Assembly: GCF_001591385.1 (NCBI RefSeq)
Contig: NZ_BCUU01000024.1
Coordinates: 1 to 59,077 of the forward strand
DNA: 59,077 nt
Direction of reading: 5' to 3'
DNA from: Variovorax soli NBRC 106424
Lineage (GTDB): Bacteria > Pseudomonadota > Gammaproteobacteria > Burkholderiales > Burkholderiaceae_C
In this document: positions 13,074 to 21,597 of the stretch, piece by piece
Position numbering within the stretch: position 1 is the stretch's first letter
How the letters are laid out: the number at the start of each line of letters is the position of its first letter
The notes under the pieces: generated by a model
Told to the model about the DNA's origin: nothing
The model's input: the letters and a program-made list of their open reading frames with translations, nothing else
Databases searched by the model: none
Made by a program: the position numbers and the translations under genes

Positions 13074-13598
13074 ATGTTGACCGAAGACGGCAAGCACCTC
13101 TACGTTAGCTACGACGAATACCACAACCTGATCGAGAAGCTGGCGATCAAGGTGCACCAGTCCGGCTGGGAGTTCGACAACATCCTGTGCCTGGCCCGCG
13201 GCGGCATGCGCCCGGGCGACGTGCTCTCGCGCATCTTCGACAAGCCGCTGGCCATCATGTCCACCAGCTCGTACCGCGCCGAGGCCGGCACGGTGCAGGG
13301 CCACCTGGACATTGCCCACTACATCACCACGCCCAAGGGCGAGATCGCCGGCCGCGTGCTGCTGGTGGACGACCTGGCCGACTCCGGCCACACGCTCAAT
13401 GCGGTGGTCGAGTTGCTGCGCACCAAGTACAAGCCCATCACCGAGCTGCGCAGCGCGGTGCTGTGGACCAAGGGCCTGTCGAATTTCACGGCCGACTATT
13501 CGGTGGAATTCCTGCCGACCAACCCCTGGATCCACCAGCCCTTCGAGCACTACGACAACCTGCGTCCGCAGAAGCTGATCGAGAAGTGGTCGGTCTGA
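13074..13598 (+). CDS. Phosphoribosyltransferase (purine-type PRT)
   Basis: The 174-residue type I PRT-fold protein has the PRPP-binding loop VLLVDDLADSGHT (about residues 96-108) and the N-terminal segment LARGGMRPGDVLS. It resembles the xanthine/hypoxanthine PRT group and follows purA with 45 bases between, so it probably serves purine salvage. The exact base cannot be read from the sequence. The ATG is preceded by a CGGAG ribosome-binding site. An intrinsic terminator follows. Confidence 0.88.
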   Translation: MLTEDGKHLYVSYDEYHNLIEKLAIKVHQSGWEFDNILCLARGGMRPGDVLSRIFDKPLAIMSTSSYRAEAGTVQGHLDIAHYITTPKGEIAGRVLLVDDLADSGHTLNAVVELLRTKYKPITELRSAVLWTKGLSNFTADYSVEFLPTNPWIHQPFEHYDNLRPQKLIEKWSV

Positions 13599-13634
13599 CA
13601 GCATTCGGCGCCTGGCGCGCCGAGCGTTGAACCC

Positions 13635-13666
13635 AAGGCGCGGCGAGTCCGCGCCTTTTCTTTTTC
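13635..13666 (+). terminator. Intrinsic terminator after the purA-PRT pair
   Basis: A perfect nine-base stem (AAGGCGCGG / CCGCGCCTT) with a five-base loop CGAGT is followed directly by TTCTTTTTCT. It lies 37 bases after the PRT stop and closes the housekeeping block. It also lies between convergent genes. Confidence 0.85.
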
Positions 13667-13681
13667 TGCCCGCGCAGTTTT

Positions 13682-14122
13682 TCAGCAGTCGGGGTTCTCG
13701 TTGTAGCGGCGCTGCATTTCCTGCGGCGTGAGGTCCTCGATGTGGTGGCCGACGTTCCACCGGTGCCCGAAGGGATCGAAGAAGCTGCCCGATCGCTCGC
13801 CGTAGAACTGGTCGGCCAGGGGCATGTGGATGATCGCGCCTTCGGCCAGCGCGCGCTCCACCACGGCGTCCGCATCGTCCACATGCAGGTGGATGGTGAC
13901 GGAGGTGCCGCCCACCGACTTGGGGCTGCGGATGCCGTACTCCGGAAACTCCTCGCACACCATCAGCGTGCTGCCGCCGAAGTCCAGTTCCACATGGCCG
14001 ATGCGGCCGCCCGGCTCGGTGAGCCGGAATTTCTCGGTCATGCCGAAGACGCGCGTGTAGAAGTCGACGGCGGCCTGGCCGTCGTTGACGCAAATGTAGG
14101 GGTACATCTCTCGGGTTGCCAT
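13682..14122 (-). CDS. VOC-superfamily (glyoxalase/bleomycin-resistance-like) protein
   Basis: The 146-residue protein has the paired beta-alpha-beta-beta-beta modules of the vicinal-oxygen-chelate fold: YPYICVNDGQAAVDFYTRVF at the start and FFDPFGHRWNVGHHIEDLTP at the end. This resembles the PhnB/YdcJ-like group that often binds no known substrate. The start MATREM has AGAGGAC upstream. The frame is open further up, but those residues are not conserved-looking. Substrate unknown. Confidence 0.85.
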   Translation of the reverse strand: MATREMYPYICVNDGQAAVDFYTRVFGMTEKFRLTEPGGRIGHVELDFGGSTLMVCEEFPEYGIRSPKSVGGTSVTIHLHVDDADAVVERALAEGAIIHMPLADQFYGERSGSFFDPFGHRWNVGHHIEDLTPQEMQRRYNENPDC

Positions 14123-14206
14123 GTCGCGGGTCCTCTTGCAAAGCGGTGATGCGGCCATTGTCGGCAGGCCGGCCGGGCGCGTCTTGCAGAAAATTGAAGG
14201 GGTGTT

Positions 14207-15037
14207 TCAGCGCGGCACGTGCCGCGGCGTGCCGGCGCTCGCAACACGCCGCCATGCCTGCGGCGAGAGGCCGGCAATCTCGCCGAATTCGCGCGTCAGG
14301 TGCGATTGGTCGGAAAATCCGGCCTCGTCCGCAATGTCGGCCCAGCCGCGTTGCGCATCGCCGGCCAGATCGAGCACCCGGCCCAGCCGCTGCACGCGCG
14401 CATAGGCCTTGGGCGCCAGGCCCGTCGCGGCGCGGAAGAGGTCGATGAAGCGCCGATGGCTGTAGCCGCTGCGCTCGGCCAGCTCGCGCACGCGCAGCGT
14501 CCCCAGGCCCAGCGGTGCCAGCGACTGGGCCACGGCAGGGTGCAGGCCGTGGAAGCTGTCGCCCAGTCGCTGGAGCAGCAGCGATTCGAACAGGTCCAGG
14601 CGGGCTTCCAGGTTGCCGGCTTCCTGCAGGCGCTCCAGCGCGAGGCCGGCCTGCGCGCCCCACAGGTCGCCCAGCGGCGTGTGGCACCCGGCCAGGGCGT
14701 CTGCCGGGGCGCCCAGCAGCGGCAAGGCCGCGCCAGGCTGCAGCAGCACCCCGACCGATGCGCAGGGCTGCGACACGTCGCGCAGGTAGAAGCGTTCCCG
14801 CGGCCCGCCGACCAGGGCATGGCCGCCGGCGCTGTGTCCCGCCAGGTCGTGGTCGCCATCGAACAGGCGCAGCGGCGGACCCGAGAGGCGAAAGACCAGG
14901 TGCATGGCACCGGTGGGCAGCACATGCTCGCGGGCGCCGGGCCGCACGCAGTCGCCGGCTGCGGGCTCGCTCGCCCACAGCGCCTGCACGAAGGGGCGCA
15001 GGCGCACCAGCCGGGCGGGCGAACGCATCAGGTGCAT
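14207..15037 (-). CDS. AraC-family transcriptional regulator
   Basis: The 276-residue protein has an N-terminal sensing half with a DUF6597-like pattern (EHVLPTGAMHLVFRL, a cupin-like fold) and a C-terminal double HTH (about residues 170-270: VRELAERSGYSHRRFIDLF and IADEAGFSDQSHLTREF). It reads towards the VOC gene, with 84 bases between, and is divergent from the cystathionine lyase gene, 34 bases apart. Either neighbour could be its target. Confidence 0.88.
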   Translation of the reverse strand: MHLMRSPARLVRLRPFVQALWASEPAAGDCVRPGAREHVLPTGAMHLVFRLSGPPLRLFDGDHDLAGHSAGGHALVGGPRERFYLRDVSQPCASVGVLLQPGAALPLLGAPADALAGCHTPLGDLWGAQAGLALERLQEAGNLEARLDLFESLLLQRLGDSFHGLHPAVAQSLAPLGLGTLRVRELAERSGYSHRRFIDLFRAATGLAPKAYARVQRLGRVLDLAGDAQRGWADIADEAGFSDQSHLTREFGEIAGLSPQAWRRVASAGTPRHVPR

Positions 15038-15071
15038 GCCCCCAATTCTGCGCGCGAGCTAGCATCGGGCC

Positions 15072-16277
15072 ATGAGCAAGCCCATCACCGACCTGATTCA
15101 TCATCCCTACACGCCGCCCGAGCGCTTCGGGGCACCTCAGCCCGGGGTCTACAAGGCCTCGACCGTTTTCTTTGCCGACGTTGCCGCCATGCGCGCCCGC
15201 GACTGGCGCAGCAAGGCCGGCTACACCTATGGCCTGCACGGCACCCCCACCACCTTCATGCTGGAGGAGCGCCTGGCCGCGCTGGAAGGCGGCACCGAGT
15301 GCCTGCTGGCGCCCAGCGGGCTGGCCGCCATCTCGCTGGTGTCGCTGGCGCTGCTCAAGACCGGCGACGAGGTGCTGCTGCCCGACAACGTCTACGGTCC
15401 GAACAAGGCGCTGGCCGCGGGCGAGCTCGCCAACTTCGGGATCACGCACCGGCTGTACGATCCGATGAACCCGGGCGACCTGGCCGCCAAGCTGGGTGAC
15501 AAGACCCGGCTGGTGTGGCTCGAAGCCGCGGGCTCGGTGACCATGGAGTTTCCGGACCTGCCTGCGCTGGTGCGCCTGTGCCGGGCGCGGGGCGTGGTCT
15601 GCGCGCTGGACAACACCTGGGGCACGGGCATCGCCTTCAACCCCTTCGACCTCGAAGGCGACGGGGAGGGCGTTGACATCTCGGCGCAGGCCCTCACCAA
15701 GTACCCCAGCGGCGGCGGCGACGTGCTGATGGGCAGCGTCATTACCCGGGACCCGGCCTTGCACCTGAAGCTCAAGCTGACGCACATGCGCCTGGGCCTG
15801 GGGGTGGGCGTGGACGACGTGCAGGAGGTGATGCGCTCCCTGCCCAGCATTGCCTTGCGCTACCGGGCCCACGACGAATGCGCCCGTGTGCTGGCCGGCT
15901 GGCTGTCGCGGCGCGACGAGATCGCCCAGGTCTTGCACCCGGCGCTGGAAGGCTCGCCCGGCCACGAGAACTGGCGCGCGCTGTGCGGTGCCGACGGCGC
16001 GGCTGCGGGCCTCTTCTCGGTGGTGTTCGACGCCCGCTATGGCACCGAGCAGGTCGATGCCTTCTGCGACGCGCTGCGGCTGTTCAAGCTGGGCTACTCG
16101 TGGGGCGGGCCGATCAGCCTGGTGGTGCCCTACGACATCGGCCTCATGCGCGACCCGAAGGTGGCGCAGTGGCCCCACAAGGGCACGCTGGTGCGCTTCT
16201 CGATCGGCCTGGAGGCGGTGGAAGACCTGCAGGCCGACCTGGAGCAGGCCCTGGCCACGCTTTCCGAGCCAGATTGA
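15072..16277 (+). CDS. metC: PLP-dependent cystathionine beta-lyase-type enzyme
   Basis: This Cys/Met metabolism PLP enzyme would cleave cystathionine to homocysteine, pyruvate and ammonia. The 401-residue product has the family landmarks YGLHGTPTTFMLEERLAALE, the aspartate segment ALDNTWGTG, and the PLP lysine at residue 210 in ALTKYPSGGGD. Related fold members (gamma-synthase, gamma-lyase) are hard to separate by eye; the beta-lyase call rests on the overall pattern. It starts 34 bases from the divergent AraC gene. Confidence 0.85.
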   Translation: MSKPITDLIHHPYTPPERFGAPQPGVYKASTVFFADVAAMRARDWRSKAGYTYGLHGTPTTFMLEERLAALEGGTECLLAPSGLAAISLVSLALLKTGDEVLLPDNVYGPNKALAAGELANFGITHRLYDPMNPGDLAAKLGDKTRLVWLEAAGSVTMEFPDLPALVRLCRARGVVCALDNTWGTGIAFNPFDLEGDGEGVDISAQALTKYPSGGGDVLMGSVITRDPALHLKLKLTHMRLGLGVGVDDVQEVMRSLPSIALRYRAHDECARVLAGWLSRRDEIAQVLHPALEGSPGHENWRALCGADGAAAGLFSVVFDARYGTEQVDAFCDALRLFKLGYSWGGPISLVVPYDIGLMRDPKVAQWPHKGTLVRFSIGLEAVEDLQADLEQALATLSEPD

Positions 16278-16286
16278 GCAACAGGC

Positions 16287-16307
16287 GGCCAGCCAAACGC
16301 GCTGGCC
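16287..16307 (+). terminator. Hairpin after the cystathionine lyase gene
   Basis: A perfect seven-base stem GGCCAGC / GCTGGCC with a seven-base loop lies 10 bases after the stop. The sequence after it (TTGAACC) is not a proper T-run, so termination by this hairpin alone is uncertain. Confidence 0.4.
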
Positions 16308-16371
16308 TTGAACCGTATCGCTTACATTGTGGTCATGCCGTTGCCCGTAACGGGAATTTCAAGGAGATGCT

Positions 16372-16575
16372 GTGGCTACACCGAATTACGGCTACGAGAA
16401 GCGCCAGAAGGAGCTTGCCAAGAAGAGGAAGAAGGAAGAGAAGCTGCGAGCCAAAGCGGATCGCAAGCTTGGCATCAGCAGCCCTGGCCTTGCTCCGGAT
16501 GATCCCGAGACCGACGTGGCTTCGCTGGAGCACGATCCACCCACCGTTCCGGAGACCCCCACCAAGAACGGGTGA
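16372..16575 (+). CDS. Small Lys-rich conserved protein of unknown function
   Basis: The 67-residue product has a strongly basic, helical N-terminal half (KRQKELAKKRKKEEKLRAKA) and an acidic, Pro-rich C-terminal tail (DDPETDVASLEHDPP). The start is a GTG with AAGGAG about six bases upstream, which makes the gene credible despite its size. Proteins of this layout recur in Burkholderiales without assigned function. The charge pattern would suit nucleic-acid or ribosome binding, but that is a guess. Confidence 0.7.
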   Translation: MATPNYGYEKRQKELAKKRKKEEKLRAKADRKLGISSPGLAPDDPETDVASLEHDPPTVPETPTKNG

Positions 16576-16587
16576 ATCCGGCGGCGG

Positions 16588-17280
16588 TCAAAGAAGCTTC
16601 TTCAACTCCGGCCAGACGTTGTCCAGCATCCTTGGCTGCGCCACGGCAGCAGGGTGGATGCGGTCGGCCTGGAACAGCGCCGGCGCCTCCTGCGCATCGG
16701 CCACGCCCTTGAGCAGGAAGGGCACCAGCGCCGCCTTGTTGGCCGCGGCCACCGACTGGAACAAGGCCTCGAACTTGCGGGTGTAGTCGCCGCCGTAGTT
16801 GGGCGGCACCTGCATGCCCACCAGCAGCACCTTCGCGCCGGCCGCCTGCGCGGCGCGGGTCATCTGGTTCAGGTTGTCTTCCGTGCTCTTGAGCGGCAGG
16901 CCGCGCAGCGCATCGTTGCCGCCCAGCTCCAGGATCACATGCGTGGGCTTGTGCTGCGCGAGCAGGGCCGGCAGGCGCGAGCGGCCGCCCGAGGTGGTGT
17001 CGCCGCTGATGCTGGCGTTGACCACCGAGGCCGCGATGCGCTGGTCGGCCATGCGCTTTTCCAGCAGGGACACCCAGCCTTCGCCGCGCTTGAGGCCGTA
17101 TTCGGCGCTGAGGGAATCGCCCACCACCAGGATCACCGCGCCGCGCTTGCCCGCCGCGCCGGGCGCTGCGGCCGCCGCTTGCTGCGCCTTGGATGAAAGG
17201 GGTAACCCCGCCAGCAGGGCGGCCATGGCGCCGGCCACGATAAAGTCGCGGCGTTCCACCTTCAGCCCAAGAACATTCAT
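16588..17280 (-). CDS. TesA-like SGNH hydrolase (arylesterase/thioesterase), exported
   Basis: The 230-residue GDSL-family hydrolase has block I GDSLS with the nucleophile Ser56, block III GGND at 120-123, and block V DRIHP (Asp206, His209). The N-terminus carries a twin-arginine motif (RRDFIVAG) and a hydrophobic stretch, so the enzyme is probably exported, possibly by Tat. It is divergent from an ABC ATPase with the ATG of both genes formed by one CATG. The same pairing of tesA with ybbA is known from E. coli. Confidence 0.88.
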   Translation of the reverse strand: MNVLGLKVERRDFIVAGAMAALLAGLPLSSKAQQAAAAAPGAAGKRGAVILVVGDSLSAEYGLKRGEGWVSLLEKRMADQRIAASVVNASISGDTTSGGRSRLPALLAQHKPTHVILELGGNDALRGLPLKSTEDNLNQMTRAAQAAGAKVLLVGMQVPPNYGGDYTRKFEALFQSVAAANKAALVPFLLKGVADAQEAPALFQADRIHPAAVAQPRMLDNVWPELKKLL

Positions 17281-18001
17281 GTCGCCAAATCCTTCTGTCG
17301 CTGTGCGTTCGCCTGACGACGCAATTGTGGCCGTCGAGCATGTTTTCAAGTCGGTGTCCGATTCCACCGGCACCCTGGACATTCTGCAGGACATCCACTT
17401 CACGCTCGGCGCCCGCCAGACCGCCGCCATCGTGGGCGCTTCGGGCTCGGGCAAGAGCACGCTGCTGTCGATCATCGCCGGCCTGGATACACCCACGCGC
17501 GGCACGGTGCGCCTGGCGGGGCAGGACCTGTTCGCCATCGACGAGGACGAGCGCGCCGCCCTGCGCGCGCAGAAGGTGGGTTTCGTGTTCCAGAGCTTCC
17601 AGCTGCTGGGCAACCTCACCGCGCTCGAGAACGTGATGCTGCCGCTGGAGCTGGCGGGCCGCAAGGACGCGCGCAAGACCGCCGCCGACATGCTGGGCCG
17701 CGTCGGCCTCGGCCAGCGCCTGGGCCACTATCCGAAGGTGCTGTCGGGCGGCGAGCAGCAGCGCGTGGCGCTGGCCCGTGCCTTTGTCGTCCAGCCGGCG
17801 CTGCTGCTGGCCGACGAGCCCACCGGCAGCCTCGACTTCGCCACCGGCGAGCAGGTCATGCGGCTCATGTTCGACCTCAACCGCGAACTGGGCACCACGC
17901 TCGTGCTGGTCACGCACGACCGCAGCATCGCGGCGCAATGCGAGCACCGCGTGACCATCGAGGCCGGCCGCGTGGTGACCGGCGACGAAATCGAGGTTTG
18001 A
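17279..18001 (+). CDS. YbbA-like ABC transporter ATP-binding protein
   Basis: The 240-residue ATPase of the LolD/MacB/YbbA group has Walker A GASGSGKST (53-61), signature LSGGEQQR, Walker B LLLADEP and the switch His in VTHDRS. In E. coli the divergent partner of tesA is ybbA, followed by the permease ybbP. Here rlmB follows instead, so no permease is visible. The start is the ATG that shares bases with the divergent esterase start. Confidence 0.9.
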   Translation: MSPNPSVAVRSPDDAIVAVEHVFKSVSDSTGTLDILQDIHFTLGARQTAAIVGASGSGKSTLLSIIAGLDTPTRGTVRLAGQDLFAIDEDERAALRAQKVGFVFQSFQLLGNLTALENVMLPLELAGRKDARKTAADMLGRVGLGQRLGHYPKVLSGGEQQRVALARAFVVQPALLLADEPTGSLDFATGEQVMRLMFDLNRELGTTLVLVTHDRSIAAQCEHRVTIEAGRVVTGDEIEV

Positions 18002-18022
18002 CGGCCCGTCGATAATCGGGGC

Positions 18023-18787
18023 ATGTCTTCCCCCAAAGTGATCTTCGGCTTCCATGCCGTGGGCGTGCGCATCAAGACGGCACCGGAGTCGGTGATCGAG
18101 GTGCTGTTCGATGCGACCCGGCGCGACGCGCGCATGAAGCAGTTCATGGCCCGCGCGCAGGAGGCCGGCGTGCGGCTGATCGAGGCCGACGGCCTGCGGC
18201 TGGCCAAGCTGGCCGGCAGCCACGGCCACCAGGGCGTGGCCGCGCGCGTGAATCCGGTGGCGCAGGCCCATTCGCTCGACGAGCTGCTCGAGTCGCTCGA
18301 AGCCGCGGGCACCATGCCCTTGCTGCTGGTGCTGGACGGCGTGACCGATCCGCACAACCTCGGCGCCTGCCTGCGCGTGGCGGACGGCGCGGGCGCCCAT
18401 GCGGTGATCGCGCCCAAGGACCACGCGGCCGGCATCAACGCCACCGTGGCCAAGGTGGCCAGCGGCGCGGCCGAGACGGTGCCGTACTTCATGGTGACCA
18501 ACCTGGCGCGCACGCTGGGCGAACTGCAGGAGCGCAACATCTGGTGCGTGGGCACCAGCGACGACGCGCCGGGCACGCTCTACCAGGCCGACTTGAAGCG
18601 CCCGGTGGCGCTGGTGCTGGGCGCCGAGGGCGCCGGCATGCGCCAGCTCACGCGCAAGCGCTGCGACGAGCTCATCAGCATCCCGATGGTGGGTGCGGTG
18701 GAAAGCCTCAACGTCTCGGTCGCCAGCGGCGTGTGCCTCTACGAGGCGCTGCGCCAGCGCACCGCGGGCGCCATCAAAGCAGGGTGA
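18023..18787 (+). CDS. rlmB: 23S rRNA (guanosine-2'-O-)-methyltransferase RlmB
   Basis: This SpoU-family methyltransferase modifies G2251 of 23S rRNA. The 254-residue product has an N-terminal substrate-binding domain (IFGFHAVGVRIKTAP) and a C-terminal trefoil-knot SPOUT domain with DGVTDPHNLGACLRVADG, LVLGAEGAGMRQL and IPMVGAVESLNVSVA. It starts 21 bases after the ABC gene, and its end overlaps a convergent gene by 14 bases. Confidence 0.95.
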   Translation: MSSPKVIFGFHAVGVRIKTAPESVIEVLFDATRRDARMKQFMARAQEAGVRLIEADGLRLAKLAGSHGHQGVAARVNPVAQAHSLDELLESLEAAGTMPLLLVLDGVTDPHNLGACLRVADGAGAHAVIAPKDHAAGINATVAKVASGAAETVPYFMVTNLARTLGELQERNIWCVGTSDDAPGTLYQADLKRPVALVLGAEGAGMRQLTRKRCDELISIPMVGAVESLNVSVASGVCLYEALRQRTAGAIKAG

Positions 18788-19250
18788 AGAAGCGCATCAC
18801 CACCTGGGCCGGGTGCCGCACGCCGGCACCCACGAACATGCGCTCGTTCACCCATTGGAGCGCGGCGCTCGAGGTTTCCAGGCTGGGGCTGCAGCGGAAG
18901 TAGATGCTGGCCGGGTCCACCGGCTCGCCGCGCAGCAGCCGGGCCATGACCTCGGCCGGCGCGGCGCGCACCGCGCGGTTCTGCACGTAGATCAGGTCGC
19001 CGGCATCGGTCTCCAGGCCATAGCGGGCGTCCAGGTGCGACAGCGTGTCGCTCACGATCCATTGGAAGTCGCTGCCGCCGGGCAGCACCTTCGCGCGCCA
19101 GCCGTGGCCTTGCGCGCTGCCGCCCAGGATGGGCACCACGCGGCGCAGCCCCTGCGGGCCTTGCCCCAGCACCTGCGGCGCGCCGACCTCGACCTGCAGG
19201 TCGGCAAAGTGTTCGAGGCGGGGCGCCGCCAGTGGGTCCTGCGTGCTCAT
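18774..19250 (-). CDS. DUF3237 family protein
   Basis: The 158-residue protein resembles DUF3237 (UPF0311), a small beta-barrel family of unknown function, in segments such as RRVVPILGGSAQG, GGSDFQWI and YVQNRAVR. It begins 16 bases after the aldo/keto reductase and is probably co-transcribed with it. Its end runs 14 bases into rlmB on the other strand. Confidence 0.8.
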   Translation of the reverse strand: MSTQDPLAAPRLEHFADLQVEVGAPQVLGQGPQGLRRVVPILGGSAQGHGWRAKVLPGGSDFQWIVSDTLSHLDARYGLETDAGDLIYVQNRAVRAAPAEVMARLLRGEPVDPASIYFRCSPSLETSSAALQWVNERMFVGAGVRHPAQVVMRFFTLL

Positions 19251-19266
19251 TGGTTGGCGGCCCGCT

Positions 19267-20232
19267 TCAGGCGGCTGGCGTTTCCGCGCTTGCCGCGTCG
19301 AGCGCGGCGAGGGTGCCGGCGTCCAGCTGCAGCTGCGCGGCGGCCATCAGCTCGTTCAGCTGGCCCATCGAGGTGGCACTGGCGATGGGCGCGGTGATGG
19401 AGGGGCGCGCCACCTGCCAGGCAATGGCGATCTGCCCCGGCGTGCTCGCGTACTGCTTCGCGGCCTTGTCCAGCGCGTCGAGGATGCGCAGGCCGCGCGG
19501 GTTCAGGTATTTTTCCGTGGCGCTGCCGCCGCGCGGGCTCTTGGCGGCGTCCGCGGCGCTGCGGTACTTGCCGGTGAGAAAGCCCGAGGCCAGGGCATAG
19601 AAGTTGATGACGCCCAGGCCTTCGCGCACGCACAGCGGCTCGAGTTCGGCCTCGTAAGCCGCCCGGTCGTACAGGTTGTAGAGCGGCTGCAGGCATTCGT
19701 AGCGCGGCAGCTTGGCGCGCTGGGATACTTCCAGCGCCTGCGCCAGCCGGGGCGCGCTGTAGTTGGAGGCGCCGATGGCCCGCACCTTGCCCACCTTGAC
19801 CAGGTCGGCGAAGGCGCCCAGCGTGTCTTCCAGCGGCACGGACGGGTCATCGTCATGCGACTGGTACAGGTCGATGTGGTCGGTCTTCAGGCGGCGCAGC
19901 GAGGCATCCACCGCCTCGCGGATGTAGGCCGGCGAGAGGCCCACCTTGCCTTCGCCCATGGGCTTGCCCACTTTGGTGGCGAGCATCACGCGATTGCGCT
20001 TGCCGCTCTGGCGCAGCCATTTTCCGATGACGGTTTCCGATTCGCCGCCGGTGTGGCCGGGTACCCAGCGCGAATACACATCCGCGGTGTCGACGAAGTT
20101 GAAGCCGGCGTCGACCCAGGCGTCGAGCATGCGAAAGCTCAGTGCCTCGTCGACGGTCCAGCCGAACACATTGCCGCCGAAGCACAGCGGGGAGACTTGG
20201 AGGCCCGATCGGCCCAGGGGTCGCATGTCCAT
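19267..20232 (-). CDS. Aldo/keto reductase
   Basis: The 321-residue NAD(P)H oxidoreductase has a TIM barrel. The catalytic tetrad can be placed at Asp48, Tyr53, Lys87 and His126 (FVDTADVYS, LATKVG, DLYQSH). It resembles the YajO/general-stress subgroup of AKRs; the substrate is unknown. ATG 20232 has AAGGAG about 10 bases upstream. The gene follows the second ChrA-like gene by 47 bases on the same strand and may be the tail of the large operon. Confidence 0.9.
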   Translation of the reverse strand: MDMRPLGRSGLQVSPLCFGGNVFGWTVDEALSFRMLDAWVDAGFNFVDTADVYSRWVPGHTGGESETVIGKWLRQSGKRNRVMLATKVGKPMGEGKVGLSPAYIREAVDASLRRLKTDHIDLYQSHDDDPSVPLEDTLGAFADLVKVGKVRAIGASNYSAPRLAQALEVSQRAKLPRYECLQPLYNLYDRAAYEAELEPLCVREGLGVINFYALASGFLTGKYRSAADAAKSPRGGSATEKYLNPRGLRILDALDKAAKQYASTPGQIAIAWQVARPSITAPIASATSMGQLNELMAAAQLQLDAGTLAALDAASAETPAA

Positions 20233-20279
20233 GAATCTATTGCTCCTTGCTCGTGTGTCCAGTGTCTTCGATCTGGCGC

Positions 20280-20882
20280 TCAGACGATGCCCAGCGCACC
20301 CAGCACGGCGCCCGCGCCCAGCAGCCACAGCAGATGGATGCGCGTGCGCCACACCACCAATGCCGCCGCCGCCGTCAGCAGCCAAAGGTGCCAGGGGGCG
20401 GAGCTGCTGGCTGCGGCATTGCCGGCGGCCAGCACCCAGGCGGTGGCGCCCAGCAGGCCGATCACCACCGGCGCCATGCCCTGCTTGAACGCGCGCACGC
20501 CGCGCCGCTCGCGGTTGCGGTGGCCCCAGCGCGTGGCGAAATAGGTGAGGGTGGTGCTGGGCAGCATGATGCCCACCAGCGTGACCAGCAGGCCGGCCAG
20601 CCCCAGGGGCCAGGCGCGCATGCCGGCTTCCATGCCGCCGGCCGCGTTGATGCCCACGTTCCAGCCCATCAGCGCGACGAACAGCACGTTGGGGCCCGGC
20701 GCGGCCTGCGCGATGGCCACCGACGAGCTGAACTGCGCATCGGTGAGCCAGCCCTGCTGCGCCACGAGGTAGCGGTGCATGTCCGGCACGGTGGTGATGG
20801 CGCCGCTGATGGAAATGAGCGAGAGGAACATGAACTGCAGCAGCAGCGCCAGCCAGTCCGATGCGGCCAGGTGGATGGTCAT
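20280..20882 (-). CDS. Short ChrA-type chromate transporter, second of a pair
   Basis: The 200-residue membrane protein corresponds to one half of the CHR superfamily. It has the typical AQAAPGPNVLFVALMGW segment and about six hydrophobic helices. Short CHR proteins usually work as two different subunits made by adjacent genes, and the upstream gene (20944-21531) supplies the other half. True specificity for chromate is not shown by sequence. Confidence 0.85.
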   Translation of the reverse strand: MTIHLAASDWLALLLQFMFLSLISISGAITTVPDMHRYLVAQQGWLTDAQFSSSVAIAQAAPGPNVLFVALMGWNVGINAAGGMEAGMRAWPLGLAGLLVTLVGIMLPSTTLTYFATRWGHRNRERRGVRAFKQGMAPVVIGLLGATAWVLAAGNAAASSSAPWHLWLLTAAAALVVWRTRIHLLWLLGAGAVLGALGIV

Positions 20883-20943
20883 TCGAAAACCTCCGTGCTT
20901 CGCACGTAGGTGCGAGCTTCCTTCGGAGCGGCCGGGCGGAAGC

Positions 20944-21531
20944 TCATGGGCCGATCTTCCGCCAGGTCCAGACGCAGCTGACGCCGCCGAAGAGAACGAG
21001 CACCGCCACCAGCGGCCAGCGCAGCAGCGCGATGGCGCAGAACACCAGCGCCACGAACGCCAGGCATACGCGCAGGCCCAGGGGATGGCGGCGCAGTGTC
21101 GGCACCAGCTTCATGCCCGTGGCGGCAATGAGGCCGGCGGCCACTGCGCCCATGCCGCGCAGCGCGCCGGCCACCTGCGGATGTGCGGCCAGCTGCGCAT
21201 AGACCAGCGCGAGCAGCACGATCAGCAGGGTAGGGAGCGCCAGCATGCCGGCCAACGCCGCCATCGCGCCGCGCAGGCCGAAATAGCGGTCGCCCAGCAT
21301 CAGGGCCAGGTTGATCACGTTCGGGCCGGGCAGCACCTGCGCCACGGCCCACTCCTCGATGAACTCGTCGGGCGTGAGCCAGCGCTTGTCCTCGACGATG
21401 GCGCGCTGGATGACGGCCAGCACGCCGCCGAAGCCCTGCATGGCGATCCAGGTGAAGGTCCGGAAGATCTCGCCGACGGACTGGGGGCGGGCCCGCGCGT
21501 CGGGCGGGAGATCGGCGGACGGGGCTGGCAT
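20944..21531 (-). CDS. Short ChrA-type chromate transporter, first of a pair
   Basis: This membrane protein has the CHR motifs MQGFGGVLAVIQR and AQVLPGPNVINLALMLG and ends after about six hydrophobic helices. ATG 21531 gives 195 residues. An ATG at 21597 directly abuts the upstream DUF1275 stop (TGAATG) and would add 22 residues, so translational coupling is possible and the start is open. With the following gene it makes a split two-subunit transporter. Confidence 0.85.
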   Translation of the reverse strand: MPAPSADLPPDARARPQSVGEIFRTFTWIAMQGFGGVLAVIQRAIVEDKRWLTPDEFIEEWAVAQVLPGPNVINLALMLGDRYFGLRGAMAALAGMLALPTLLIVLLALVYAQLAAHPQVAGALRGMGAVAAGLIAATGMKLVPTLRRHPLGLRVCLAFVALVFCAIALLRWPLVAVLVLFGGVSCVWTWRKIGP

Positions 21532-21597
21532 GGCGCGATCATAGAGGGCACCCGGTAGGCGAGTTGCGCGCTGGGCCGTCTGTGTTGTGTGCGCCAT

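Noticed and set aside
13035..16178. A 1047-codon minus-strand open frame
   Set aside because: It runs across the PRT gene, the terminator, the VOC and AraC genes in other frames and the lyase gene. Its residue make-up is that of a shadow frame.
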